A stretch of 64,000 bases of DNA from the NCBI RefSeq assembly GCF_004135365.1, contig NZ_CP035492.1, forward strand, positions 3,833,501 through 3,897,500, in the 5' to 3' direction. This stretch comes from Paenibacillus protaetiae (lineage in GTDB: Bacteria > Bacillota > Bacilli > Paenibacillales > Paenibacillaceae). A program made the position numbers and the translations under genes. Shown piece by piece: positions 18,890 to 27,870 of this stretch; position 1 is the first letter of the stretch, and each line of letters starts with the position of its first letter. Below the pieces are notes generated by a model, which was not told the DNA's origin, did not search any database, and was given only the letters and a program-made list of their open reading frames with translations.

Positions 18890-19999
18890 ATGACTGCCCA
18901 TTATTTTGCAAGGCCGGTATCTACCCTGCAATTGGTGCTGCTGACGACCGGCTTTCAAGTAAGTGTAACGTTTTTGGAGCTGCCGCGTGATTTGGCTAAA
19001 GGGGCAGGCACAGACGGCTGGATGTCAATTGTGCTTGCCTGCCTCATTTCGACATGCATTTCCATTGCGGTTATTAAAGTTATGCAGCATTCGCCGGACG
19101 GTACCATTCTTGACCTGCTGAACCGCTCCATGGGGAAATTTGCTGCCAAGACGGCTGCCTTTCTGTTTATGTGCTATTACCTGATGCTGTCCGTTTTCGG
19201 AATTGTTTTGGCCGGGCTTATTACAAAGCTGTGGTTATTGCCATCCATGTACATTTATATATTTGCGCTGCTTGTTCTGCTGCCGGCATTTCAAATTGCG
19301 CAGCACGGTGTGCAGGTCATATCCCGGTATGCCGAATTGGTAGCAATAATGTCGGTGTGGATCCCGTTTGTGTACGCTTTGACCTTGAAGCGCGCCCACT
19401 GGCTGTATTTGCTGCCCTTATTGTCGGAAGGCATTTATCCGGTGCTGGAGACGACGAGGGAGATGGTTCCTCCGCTGCTTGGCATCGTGCTTCCTTTTTT
19501 TCTGTATCCGCATCTGAAAAATAAAGAAAGAGCTGTTGCCGGCGTAGTGGCGGCCAATGCGCTTTCCTGCTTTATTTACTTGTTTATTACGATTGCCTGT
19601 TTCGTATATTTCAGCCCGGAAGAAATGATTACTGCTGTGGACAATCCCTCGATCAGCGTGCTGAAAACGGTGGAGTTTAAATTTATTGAACGGGTGGAAG
19701 TGCCGTTTATTGCCTTCTATTTGCTAGTTTTCTCGTTGTCGTGGATTCCTTCCCTCTATTTGATGTCGTATTGCTCGTCATGGCTGTTTGGCAAAGGCAC
19801 GCCGCGCGGCCATCTGGCAGTGATGTGTGCGGCCATCATTATCGGCTTGTATATTTACAGGCCAACCATGCTTATGACGGAGAGGACCCTTCCGAAATTG
19901 AACTTGTTTGGCTTTGTCATGGAATTTGTGCTGCCCGTTATACTGCTTGTCTTTCTGGCCGTGCGTAAACGTCTGCAAGGAGGCAATGCGCTTGAGTAG
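18890..19999 (+). CDS. Spore germination permease subunit B (GerB family)
   Basis: Ten-span membrane protein of the amino acid/polyamine/organocation transporter-like fold, the germinant-binding subunit of GerA-type receptors. The 369 residues begin with VSTLQLVLLTTGFQVSVTFLELPRDLAKGAGTDGWMSIVLA, as usual for Spore_permease proteins, and run as hydrophobic spans to a short basic tail. The ATG has GGAAGGAG eight bases upstream and lies 6 bp after the A-subunit stop. Its end overlaps the C-subunit start, so the three are co-transcribed and probably made in the forespore. No forespore sigma promoter was firmly located. Confidence 0.9.
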   Translation: MTAHYFARPVSTLQLVLLTTGFQVSVTFLELPRDLAKGAGTDGWMSIVLACLISTCISIAVIKVMQHSPDGTILDLLNRSMGKFAAKTAAFLFMCYYLMLSVFGIVLAGLITKLWLLPSMYIYIFALLVLLPAFQIAQHGVQVISRYAELVAIMSVWIPFVYALTLKRAHWLYLLPLLSEGIYPVLETTREMVPPLLGIVLPFFLYPHLKNKERAVAGVVAANALSCFIYLFITIACFVYFSPEEMITAVDNPSISVLKTVEFKFIERVEVPFIAFYLLVFSLSWIPSLYLMSYCSSWLFGKGTPRGHLAVMCAAIIIGLYIYRPTMLMTERTLPKLNLFGFVMEFVLPVILLVFLAVRKRLQGGNALE

Positions 20000-21146
20000 C
20001 CTAAAAGCAGCGGTACGCTGCGGCATCGTACTGATTCTGTTAAGTGGGTTTCTAACAAGCGCATGCAGCACCGATAAGCTGGATCTTGAGAACGCTTCTG
20101 TGCCGCTGGCTCTAGGGCTTGATTTGGACGAAAACCAAAAAATACATTATTACCTGTCTACGCCTGTATTTAATCACGATATTAAGAAAAAAAGCAAAGA
20201 GATTGATGCCGAGTTTCTCAGTCTGCGCCAGTCCCGCAAAGACCAGGATTCCATGGTGTCCGGTTCCATTCAAGGGCGCAACTATCAGGTTTTGCTTATT
20301 GGGCGCAAGCTGATTGAGACGGAGGGCTGGTTTCAGATGCTGGACGTGATTTACCGCGATCCCCGAAATACGGTAACGGACCGGGTCATCGTGGTTCAAG
20401 GGCCGGTATCGGATGTAATCTATTTTCGAGCGGATGATCAGCCGCCGATTTCGGTTTTTTTGCGCAGCCTGATTGATTCGAAAAGTAAAAATGCAGAGAC
20501 GGTCCGCACGACGGCACAAGAACTGCACAGGCAATATTTTGACCGGGCATTGACGCCTGCCGTTTCGGAAATCAAACTGGAAGAGGGCAGGGTGAAAGTT
20601 ACCGGCACCGCGCTGTTGTCGCATCTAGGGCTGTACCGGACATCGCTTGGACGCCAGGAAACGGCCTTGCTGGAAATATTGCAGGGCAACGGAAGGCCCG
20701 GCCTCATGCTGTCGTACGCCATTCCCGGCGAAAAAAAGACCGGGCCGTTTGCGACAGACAGGCTGAGCTTTACGTTAGGGGTCATTAAGACCAAAATCAA
20801 ATCATCGTATTCGAATGATAAATTTCATTTTCAAATTAAAATTAAAGCGATTGTCAATGTGATGGAAGAGCTGTTCCCTTATAATATGCTGTCACAGGAA
20901 TACCATTTGGAGAGACAGGTCGAGCAGCAGATGAAAGGGCAAATCGAATCAATGCTTAGTAAAATTCAGCGGCAGCAAATTGACCCGGTTGGGTTTGGGC
21001 TATATGCGAGGGCGTACCAGCATGACGAATTCAAGAAGGTTCAGAATGACTGGGGAAAAGCACTCGCCAAAGCTGATTTTGACGTGAAAGTTTCGATCAA
21101 AATCGGCACAATGGGAGCGATAAGCAACGTAAGCGACATTAACTAG
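19992..21146 (+). CDS. Spore germination lipoprotein subunit C (GerC family)
   Basis: Lipoprotein subunit of the germinant receptor. The product (384 residues) has a signal sequence ending LLSGFLTSACS (lipidated Cys), then the GerAC N-terminal region (LDLENASVPLALGLDLDENQKIHYYLSTPVF, LIGRKLIETEGWFQMLDVIYRDPRNTVTDRVIVVQGP) and the C-terminal domain (AVNVMEELFPYN-like KAIVNVMEELFPYNM, QQIDPVGFGLYARAYQHDEFKKVQNDW). The TTG at 19992 is preferred because AAGGAGG is eight bases away; the ATG at 19986 would be only two bases from it. It overlaps the end of the permease gene. A terminator follows. Confidence 0.9.
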   Translation: MSSLKAAVRCGIVLILLSGFLTSACSTDKLDLENASVPLALGLDLDENQKIHYYLSTPVFNHDIKKKSKEIDAEFLSLRQSRKDQDSMVSGSIQGRNYQVLLIGRKLIETEGWFQMLDVIYRDPRNTVTDRVIVVQGPVSDVIYFRADDQPPISVFLRSLIDSKSKNAETVRTTAQELHRQYFDRALTPAVSEIKLEEGRVKVTGTALLSHLGLYRTSLGRQETALLEILQGNGRPGLMLSYAIPGEKKTGPFATDRLSFTLGVIKTKIKSSYSNDKFHFQIKIKAIVNVMEELFPYNMLSQEYHLERQVEQQMKGQIESMLSKIQRQQIDPVGFGLYARAYQHDEFKKVQNDWGKALAKADFDVKVSIKIGTMGAISNVSDIN

Positions 21147-21153
21147 GGCGGCA

Positions 21154-21189
21154 AGCGCCTCTGCGGGCAGCAGAGGCGCTTTCTATTTT
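21154..21189 (+). terminator. Terminator of the germination operon
   Basis: AGCGCCTCTG (21154-21163) pairs perfectly with 21171-21180, followed by TTCTATTTT. Confidence 0.8.
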
Positions 21190-21354
21190 GCCCGCAGCAG
21201 CGTGAAGCTGCCGGGAAGTCTGCGGGATAAGCACGGCGTGCCCGCAATTTTACACGATTCGTCCATGCTTTTTGGCCTATAGGGCGGCGTTATTCCCGGT
21301 GTCGTTTTTTGCGCAATCTAAAGAAAACACACTTCATACCTTAATTTAAACGCA

Positions 21355-21383
21355 TTGTAAGGGTTTGCACTTCCAGTCATAAT
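21355..21383 (+). promoter_or_regulatory. Putative promoter of sugar importer cluster 1
   Basis: TTGTAA at 21355-21360, 17-bp spacer, CATAAT at 21378-21383. The predicted start lies about 27 bp before the binding-protein ATG, leaving room only for its ribosome site. Confidence 0.55.
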
Positions 21384-21416
21384 AAAGCTACACCACAAAT
21401 CAAGGGGGATATAAGC

Positions 21417-22787
21417 ATGAATAGAACGAAGGGCATATTGACAGGCGTTCTTGCCGGCACACTGGCACTTAGCCTGGCAGCTTGTGGATCCAACAATAAC
21501 AGCAACAGCAGCAGCACGAGCTCCAGCAACAGCGGCAGCTCGGCCACTCCAGCAGCTAGCGCAGAGCCGACAAAAAGCAGCAGCGGCGAAAAAATTACAA
21601 TTACGTTCCAAAACATTTATCCAGACCCGACGGATCCTAAAAACCAAATGATGAAAAAGATCGTCGGCCAATACGAGGCTGACCATCCAAACATTAAAAT
21701 CGAGCTTGACTCCTTGAATACGGACCAGCAAAAGCTGAAGCTGAAAACGCAAGCGGCTTCGCATGAAGTTCCGGACATTACGGTCGTGAACCCGGCCGCT
21801 CAAATGAAACCTTACGTTGATGCCGGCCTGTTTGCGCCGCTGAACGATATGGTTGAGCAAAACGGACTGAAAGATACATTCCTTGACGGCATCCTCGACT
21901 GGTATACATTCGACAACAACCTGTACGCGCTTCCTGACGGCAGCAACATCGGCCTTGTTTATTACAACAAAGAGTTGTTCGAACAAGCCGGCGTACAAGT
22001 GCCTACAACGTTCGAAGACATGATCAATGTCGTGAAAACGCTGAAATCGAAAGGCATTCAGCCAATGGCTATCGGCGAAAAAGATACGTGGACCGGTTCC
22101 TTCCTGTTCATGAACGTCTTGCTCCGCACGAACGGCCCAGGCTTCCTGCAATCCGTATTGGACGGCCAAAAAACATTTAACGATCCGGCTTTCACGGAAG
22201 CTGTCGATGCATTCCAACAACTGGTGCAAGCAGGCGCATTTGAAGAAGGCGCAACTTCCATCGACTACAATGCCGGCGAAAACCTGTTTAAAACAGGCAA
22301 AGCAGCGATGTACTACATGGGCAGCTGGGCAACCGGCGGTATCGAAACCTCTTCCGTTAACGGCAAAGTTGGCGTATTCAAGTTCCCGACTGTAAACGGC
22401 AAAGGCGACCCTAACGAATTTATGCTTGCTCCAGGCAGCGCATTTGCAATTTCCGCTAACAGCAAACATCTGCAAGAAACAAAAGATTTCCTGAACTATT
22501 ACATGATTAACTATCCGAAAGAAACGTTTGCCGTTAAAGGCGCTGTAGGATTGGCGCAAAAAGTGGACGGCGACTTTAAAGCAGCCGGCTACTCCGACAT
22601 GGCAATGGACGTTCTCGCGATGTTCAAAGACGTTAAAGGCGGCGACCTTGCATTCGACAACACGATGAACCCTGCAACGGCTCAAGGCCACTTGACCAGC
22701 ATCCAGAACCTGTTTGTACAAAAAGAAGATCCTGCGAAAGTAGCTAAAGAGCATCAAGACGCTTACGACGCCAATAAAGGCCAATAA
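21417..22787 (+). CDS. Sugar ABC transporter substrate-binding lipoprotein (cluster 1)
   Basis: Receptor of a CUT1-type carbohydrate importer (SBP family 1). The 456-residue precursor has a lipoprotein signal (LALSLAACGS, Cys at 23), a Ser/Asn-rich linker, then the bilobal fold: KITITFQNIYPDPTDPKNQMMKKIV, PDITVVNPAAQMKPYVDAGLFAPLNDMV, LPDGSNIGLVYYNKELFEQAGVQVPTTFEDM and FKTGKAAMYYMGSW. The ATG has GGGGG eight bases upstream. Codon use is strongly biased toward A/T-ending, highly expressed codons compared with its neighbours. An intercistronic hairpin follows, then two permeases, a kinase and a regulator. Ligand unknown, probably an oligosaccharide. Confidence 0.92.
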   Translation: MNRTKGILTGVLAGTLALSLAACGSNNNSNSSSTSSSNSGSSATPAASAEPTKSSSGEKITITFQNIYPDPTDPKNQMMKKIVGQYEADHPNIKIELDSLNTDQQKLKLKTQAASHEVPDITVVNPAAQMKPYVDAGLFAPLNDMVEQNGLKDTFLDGILDWYTFDNNLYALPDGSNIGLVYYNKELFEQAGVQVPTTFEDMINVVKTLKSKGIQPMAIGEKDTWTGSFLFMNVLLRTNGPGFLQSVLDGQKTFNDPAFTEAVDAFQQLVQAGAFEEGATSIDYNAGENLFKTGKAAMYYMGSWATGGIETSSVNGKVGVFKFPTVNGKGDPNEFMLAPGSAFAISANSKHLQETKDFLNYYMINYPKETFAVKGAVGLAQKVDGDFKAAGYSDMAMDVLAMFKDVKGGDLAFDNTMNPATAQGHLTSIQNLFVQKEDPAKVAKEHQDAYDANKGQ

Positions 22788-22798
22788 AAAGAAAAGCC

Positions 22799-22839
22799 TG
22801 ATGCAAAAACAAGGAGCTCGCCAGAGCTCCTTGTGCATC
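22799..22839 (+). other. Intercistronic hairpin after binding-protein gene (cluster 1)
   Basis: ACAAGGAGCTC (22809-22819) pairs with 22824-22834, extended by an outer GATGCA/TGCATC stem. There is no T-run, so it more likely protects the binding-protein message from decay than ends transcription. Confidence 0.65.
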
Positions 22840-22866
22840 GGCATTACGGTATAGGAGGCACGCGAG

Positions 22867-23757
22867 ATGAACGTACTTAGAGTATCCAAATTGACGATAG
22901 CGCTGTTCGTGCTGCCGTGTTTGCTGCTTTACGTCTGCCTTGTTTTTGTACCGATTCTAATATCCATTTACAGCGGCTTGCTGGATTGGAACGGTATCGG
23001 ACAATCAAAATTTATAGGCTTGGACAATTTCAGAACTTTATTGTTTCATGATCCGGTGTTTTGGCCGGCAGTTCGCCATACGTTAATGTTTGCAGTCTTC
23101 TCCATGGTTGAAATTCCGGTTGCATTGTTTGTAGCGATATTGCTCAGCCGGTTTATTAAACGGCCTAATTTTCTTGTTTCAAGCTATTTTCTTCCCGTTA
23201 TTTTATCGGTTGTTATTGTCGGCCAATTGTGGAAGACGATCTATGCCCCGGCTTCGATGGGCGGCATGCTGAACCAGCTGCTGGATTTAGTCGGCTTGGA
23301 CAGCTGGCAGCGTACATGGCTGGAAAAACCGAGCATAGCAATGTACAGCTTATATTTTGTAGCGCTTTGGCAATATCTTGGTTACCATACACTGATTCAA
23401 TTTACAGGCATTCAGAACATCCCCGCAGATATTTATGAAGCGGCCAAAATAGATGGTGCAGATGGTCTTAAAGCGGACTGGCATATTACATTTCCAATGA
23501 ACGTGCCAATCTTTAAAATTTCGATTGTGCTTGCGTTTATCGGCTCGCTTCAATCGTTTGACATGATTATGGTTATGACCGGCGGCGGCCCGGCTCATGC
23601 TACGGACGTTATTTCCACCCATATGTACAACAGCTCGTTCTTGAGCCTGAAATACGGCTACGGCAGTGCGATTGCTGCATTTCTGGTTGTGTTGTGTCTC
23701 GTCGCTACGATTATTATCAATTACCTGTTCAACCGTCTTGAGCGGAGATATTCATAA
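22867..23757 (+). CDS. Sugar ABC transporter permease, MalF type (cluster 1)
   Basis: Six-span CUT1 permease of 296 residues. The N-terminal ALFVLPCLLLYVCLVFVPILISIYSGLLDWNGIG and IGLDNFRTLL are standard. The coupling EAA loop is IYEAAKIDGADGLKADWHITFPMNVPI near residues 190-217, followed by VMTGGGPAHATDVISTHMYN. The ATG follows AGGAGG with eight-base spacing. It pairs with the next gene to form the translocation pore; no ATPase gene is present in the cluster. Confidence 0.93.
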   Translation: MNVLRVSKLTIALFVLPCLLLYVCLVFVPILISIYSGLLDWNGIGQSKFIGLDNFRTLLFHDPVFWPAVRHTLMFAVFSMVEIPVALFVAILLSRFIKRPNFLVSSYFLPVILSVVIVGQLWKTIYAPASMGGMLNQLLDLVGLDSWQRTWLEKPSIAMYSLYFVALWQYLGYHTLIQFTGIQNIPADIYEAAKIDGADGLKADWHITFPMNVPIFKISIVLAFIGSLQSFDMIMVMTGGGPAHATDVISTHMYNSSFLSLKYGYGSAIAAFLVVLCLVATIIINYLFNRLERRYS

Positions 23758-23774
23758 TGGAGGAGAGAGCTGCC

Positions 23775-24656
23775 ATGAAAACAGACGTACAAGCGGCTGC
23801 AGTAAAGCCGAACATCAAGACAGGGCGGCGGGTATACGGGCTTGGCAAAGCATTGATTTATCTTGTGCTCAGCATCCTGTTTGTCACGCAAGTGTACCCT
23901 CTCCTCTGGTTGTTTCTATATTCGCTTAAGACCAATGAGGAAATTTTGTCGGGCAAATTTTTTGCACTACCGGCCAAGTTTCAGTGGCATAACTTTCATG
24001 ATGCTGTTCAATCGGGCAATTACTTCGAATATTTAAAGAACAGTATATTTGTTACTTTGGTTACGATGATTTGCGTTCTGCTGCTTAGCTCGCTGGCAGC
24101 TTTTGCGATCAGCCGGTTCAGATGGAAATACGGCCAGGCGGTTATGGTTATTTTCCTGGTCGGCATGATGATTCCGATGCAGGCTACCTTGCTGCCGCTT
24201 ATGATCATGTTCAAGCATATTCACATTTTGAACACGCATTTGTCGATCATCCTGCCGTATATCGCCTTCCAGACGCCGGTATCCGTCTTTATACTGAGCG
24301 GGTTTATGAAGACGATCCCGCATGAGATCGAAGAATCGGCGGTTATTGACGGAGCGGGAATTTTCCGGATTTTCCGCAGCATTATCCTGCCGGTGTCGAT
24401 CCCTCCAATGATGACGGTTTGTATATTAACCTTCATTAATATATGGAACGAATACATTATGGCAGCGACGTTTATTTCCAAAGAACAACTTAAAACCTTG
24501 CCGTTTGGGGTATACAGCTTCGTAAGCCAATATTCGGTCAACTATGGAGCAATCGGCGCCTTCCTGGTTCTCGGAGCTCTGCCGGTTATTATTATCTACT
24601 TCTTGCTTGCAGACAAAATTACAAAAGGCATGGTTGCTGGAGCGGTGAAGGGCTAA
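23775..24656 (+). CDS. Sugar ABC transporter permease, MalG type (cluster 1)
   Basis: CUT1 permease of 293 residues with six predicted spans. Landmarks are VYPLLWLFLYSLKTNEEIL near the start, QATLLPLMIMFKHIHILNTHLSIILPYIAFQTPVSVFIL, the EAA loop IPHEIEESAVIDGAGIFRIFRSIILPVSIP, and the C-terminal ITKGMVAGAVKG. I use the ATG at 23775 because GGAGGAGAG lies just before it; an ATG at 23757 overlaps the previous stop but has no ribosome site. Next comes the kinase gene, after about 80 bp with an imperfect T-rich stretch. Confidence 0.92.
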   Translation: MKTDVQAAAVKPNIKTGRRVYGLGKALIYLVLSILFVTQVYPLLWLFLYSLKTNEEILSGKFFALPAKFQWHNFHDAVQSGNYFEYLKNSIFVTLVTMICVLLLSSLAAFAISRFRWKYGQAVMVIFLVGMMIPMQATLLPLMIMFKHIHILNTHLSIILPYIAFQTPVSVFILSGFMKTIPHEIEESAVIDGAGIFRIFRSIILPVSIPPMMTVCILTFINIWNEYIMAATFISKEQLKTLPFGVYSFVSQYSVNYGAIGAFLVLGALPVIIIYFLLADKITKGMVAGAVKG

Positions 24657-24735
24657 AAGCCCTTTCCGCTTTTTTGGCATGGAATGATGGTATAATAATT
24701 ATCTATCCATTATTTTGTTAGGGAGGCAGGCGGGC

Positions 24736-26568
24736 TTGGCACGTTCCAAAGGTAGACATTCCATTCGTAACCGTCTGTTCTGGTTATATTTATCCTCAAC
24801 CATGACGCTGCTTATTTTGGTCAGCTTTTTGTATTATCAGAAAACAACTCACATCATCCACGGGAAAATAAGCGATCTTGCTGAAAAAAACGTTTCCCAG
24901 ACGGTCGGGTTGTTTGATTTGCTTTTGGAGGGTTATGACAGCGTTACCAAATCATTGAACAGCAACTATGAGCTGCTTGATTTGCTGGAAAACCGGGATA
25001 AGCAGACAGAGCCGATTGCCAGCAATGATATGGAGCGGTCCATTACGAATATATTGGGCGCTGTTTATTTTTCGCGCGACGATATTATCGGCATTCACGT
25101 CATAACGAACAAAGGCAAAATTTATAATTATGAGCGCCGGTTTGCCGGTGTAGCCGACTTAAGCTATTCCAATGCCGACTGGTACAAAAAAATAAAAGCA
25201 GCTGACGGCGCCATGGTATGGCTTGGCTTATCCAACGGCTCTTTAATTAACAGCTTGCAGAAGGACGAAGTGTTTGTATTTGGCCGGACGCTGTTTGATT
25301 TGACCAACTATAAGCCGATCGGCATCGTATTGATTGAAACGGATCCGGCGCCGATTATGGATGCTTTGTCCAATGTGACGATCAGCCCGAACAGCCGGGT
25401 GTATATTGTTGACGAAGAAAACCGCGTAATTGCGACCAGTCAAAAAGCCGGCGAACAGACGCCATCCTTTGCAGGGCTTACGCGGCCGGTCAAAAATGAA
25501 ACCGTGGTCGATAATCAGAACGATCAGCTGATCGTTTCCGCTAAAGCTTCCGTCGCCGACTGGACCGTCGTTGGTTTTACGCCAAAAGCGGATATGAGTG
25601 CGGAGCTGGATCAGACCCGGCTTTATTTGCTGGCGGTTATGGCGGCGGTTATTGTATTATCGACCGTGCTGGCCACTTTGATCTCCCGGAATTTCGCTTC
25701 GCCGTTAAAGCTGCTTATCCGGGAAATGAAGCAGGTGGAGATGGGGAATTTCCGGGGTTCGGTAAACGTTAACTCCTTTGACGAGATTAACAGTCTGGTT
25801 GCTTCCTTCAACCGGATGGTGCAGCGGATGGATGAACTTATTGAGCGCACGGCTCTTGCATCCATCAGCGAAAAAAACGCCCAGCTTCAGGCGCTGCAAT
25901 CGCAAGTTAATCCGCATTTTTTGTATAACACGCTGGATATGATTTATTGGATGCTGGATGAACGGGAGAACGACCGTCTCGGAAAAGTGATTTTGGCGTT
26001 GTCCCATATGTTCCGCTATAGCAGCGATTGGGAGGAAGCATCTAAAACAACGCTGCGGCAAGAGCTTGATCAAATGCGGCATTATTTAACGATTATCGAA
26101 AGCAGGCTGCATGGCCGGATTGAAGCGCAGATTGAGTTTGACAGCAAATGGCTGGATGTCGCGCTGCCGAAGATGACGCTGCAGCCGATTATTGAAAATG
26201 CGGTAAAAAGTGGATTGGAGCCGCTGGGCACGTTAGGCATACTAAAGGTATACACCTATGCTGACGAAGTAGCGAATGAGCTGCAAATCGTCATTGCCGA
26301 CAATGGGATCGGCATGGATCATTCCATGCTGCTTCAGCTGCGCCAGTATTTGGCCGATGCGGAATACGGAACAAGAACGGCAGAGCCCGGGGCTGTCAAA
26401 CCAAGCGGGCCAAGGCAGCGCAAAGGAATCGGCCTTCCCAATGTACACCGCAGGCTGGTGCTGATGTACGGAGAACGATACGGGCTGCGGATTAACAGCA
26501 AGCAAGGCGAGGGCACAACGGTTATCATTGTTGTTCCGCTGCCGGAGAAAGGAGAAGATAGTATATGA
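24736..26568 (+). CDS. YesM-type membrane sensor histidine kinase (cluster 1)
   Basis: Sensor kinase of 610 residues that probably reads the importer's sugar and phosphorylates the adjacent regulator. Order: N-terminal membrane span (about 15-35), extracellular Cache-like sensor, second span (about 295-320, LLAVMAAVIVLSTVLATLIS), HAMP linker (FASPLKLLIREMKQVEMGNF), coiled segment, His_kinase domain with the phospho-acceptor His in SQVNPHFLYNTLDM, and HATPase_c with IIENAVKSGLEP and DNGIGMD plus KGIGLPNVHRRL. The TTG start has AGGGAGG nine bases upstream. Its stop overlaps the regulator ATG (ATGA). Confidence 0.9.
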   Translation: MARSKGRHSIRNRLFWLYLSSTMTLLILVSFLYYQKTTHIIHGKISDLAEKNVSQTVGLFDLLLEGYDSVTKSLNSNYELLDLLENRDKQTEPIASNDMERSITNILGAVYFSRDDIIGIHVITNKGKIYNYERRFAGVADLSYSNADWYKKIKAADGAMVWLGLSNGSLINSLQKDEVFVFGRTLFDLTNYKPIGIVLIETDPAPIMDALSNVTISPNSRVYIVDEENRVIATSQKAGEQTPSFAGLTRPVKNETVVDNQNDQLIVSAKASVADWTVVGFTPKADMSAELDQTRLYLLAVMAAVIVLSTVLATLISRNFASPLKLLIREMKQVEMGNFRGSVNVNSFDEINSLVASFNRMVQRMDELIERTALASISEKNAQLQALQSQVNPHFLYNTLDMIYWMLDERENDRLGKVILALSHMFRYSSDWEEASKTTLRQELDQMRHYLTIIESRLHGRIEAQIEFDSKWLDVALPKMTLQPIIENAVKSGLEPLGTLGILKVYTYADEVANELQIVIADNGIGMDHSMLLQLRQYLADAEYGTRTAEPGAVKPSGPRQRKGIGLPNVHRRLVLMYGERYGLRINSKQGEGTTVIIVVPLPEKGEDSI

Positions 26569-27752
26569 ACATCTTAATTGCGGATGATGAGAATATTATT
26601 CGGGAAGGTATTCAGCGTACGCTGGTAGGCCGGTTTCCGGAACATACGACTTACCTGGCTTCGAATGCAGAAGAGGCGATTGCGATCCTTCGCGCTTGCC
26701 GGATTGACATTGCGCTAACCGATATTTTGATGCCGGGTATGACCGGCCTTGAAATGATAAACCTTACTCGCAGCCAATACCCGCATGTCCGCTGGGTGGT
26801 CATATCGGCTTACTCTGAATTTGCATACGCACAAGAAGCGATGCGCCTTGGCGCAAAAGATTATTTGCTGAAGCCGATCGGCAAAGAGATGCTGGTCGAA
26901 ATTATGGAGAAGCTGGGCGCGGAAATTCAAGAAGAATCGGAAGCGACAGAAGAAGCGGAGCTGCTCCGGATGAACCGCAAATTTGTCCGCGAGGCGGTGT
27001 TTCAGCGTTTTTCATCCGGCCTGGATATCGGCCGTTTTGATATGAAGCCGTTGATGGAGAGCTATCCGCGTTTTCATTTGATTATGGTTAAGATGGATAC
27101 GGATAAGGTCGTCCAGCTGGAGCATTTTATTATTGAGAATGTGATGGGGGAACTTATCGAGCAATACGGCTCCGGATTCGTGACGACCCACGACCGGATA
27201 AGCCTGTTAGGGCTTGTCGCCGTTCAGCCGGGGCGAAAGCTTGATGAGCTGCTGGAGGAGCTCCGCAAAAACCTCGTCAAATATTTAAAGGTTCCGTTTC
27301 AAATTATGCATACGGAGCAAATTAGCGATATACAGCAGGTGCCGCGGGAAGTTCAGCGGATGCGCCAAGCCTCTACCACGCAAGTCTATGAGCATAATGC
27401 AAGCGGAGGCGGCGATCAGCTTATTGAGGTTGCGCTGCAATATATCCGGACGCATTATCAGGAAGAGTTGTCGCTGGAGAAGGTGGCTTCTGTCGTTTAT
27501 TTGAACCCGGTCTATTTCAGCCAGCTGTTTAAGCAAAAGACCGGCTCAGGCTTCAAAGAGCATGTCATTCAAATCCGGCTGGAGCAGGCGAAACAGCTGC
27601 TGCTTAATCCCAAGCTGAAGCTCGCGGACGTTGCCGACCGGATCGGTTACCAGGATATCCGGCATTTCTCCCAGCTGTTCCGTAAAAAATACGGGGAGAC
27701 GCCATCGGAATTCCGCAGTAAAAATCTAACGGCAGCGGGAACCTCATCCTGA
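26565..27752 (+). CDS. YesN-type response regulator with AraC DNA-binding domain (cluster 1)
   Basis: Response regulator of 395 residues. The receiver domain has the acidic pair at residues 7-8, the phospho-acceptor Asp at 53 (TDILMPGMTG), Thr/Ser and Lys of the switch (VVISAYSEF, KDYLLKPIG). After a variable middle part comes a C-terminal AraC/XylS double helix-turn-helix (EELSLEKVASVVYLNPVYFSQLFKQKTG and LKLADVADRIGYQDIRHFSQLFRKKYGETPSEFR). It starts inside the kinase stop codon and is followed by a strong terminator. It most likely activates the cluster 1 promoter at 21.36 kb. Confidence 0.93.
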   Translation: MNILIADDENIIREGIQRTLVGRFPEHTTYLASNAEEAIAILRACRIDIALTDILMPGMTGLEMINLTRSQYPHVRWVVISAYSEFAYAQEAMRLGAKDYLLKPIGKEMLVEIMEKLGAEIQEESEATEEAELLRMNRKFVREAVFQRFSSGLDIGRFDMKPLMESYPRFHLIMVKMDTDKVVQLEHFIIENVMGELIEQYGSGFVTTHDRISLLGLVAVQPGRKLDELLEELRKNLVKYLKVPFQIMHTEQISDIQQVPREVQRMRQASTTQVYEHNASGGGDQLIEVALQYIRTHYQEELSLEKVASVVYLNPVYFSQLFKQKTGSGFKEHVIQIRLEQAKQLLLNPKLKLADVADRIGYQDIRHFSQLFRKKYGETPSEFRSKNLTAAGTSS

Positions 27753-27816
27753 TCTTGTAAAAGTCTTGCGCAACGTTTGCAGTTGTATTAACATAAACTT
27801 CATAATCATAAGGTTC

Positions 27817-27849
27817 GAAGGCCGTCCGAATGATGGCTTTCTTTTTTTT
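27817..27849 (+). terminator. Terminator of cluster 1
   Basis: GAAGGCC (27817-27823) pairs with GGCTTTC (27835-27841, one G.T pair), followed by eight T. It precedes the next gene's ribosome site by only a few bases. Confidence 0.75.
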
Positions 27850-27870
27850 GCAAATGAGGGGGAAGCTTCG

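Noticed and set aside
21318..22889. Long leftward frame opposite the cluster 1 binding protein
   Set aside because: Shadow created by the strong codon bias of the binding-protein gene; there is no family resemblance.
27766..27870. N-terminal extension of the second LtaS-family protein
   Set aside because: It runs through the cluster 1 terminator, and the true ribosome site lies just before 27871.
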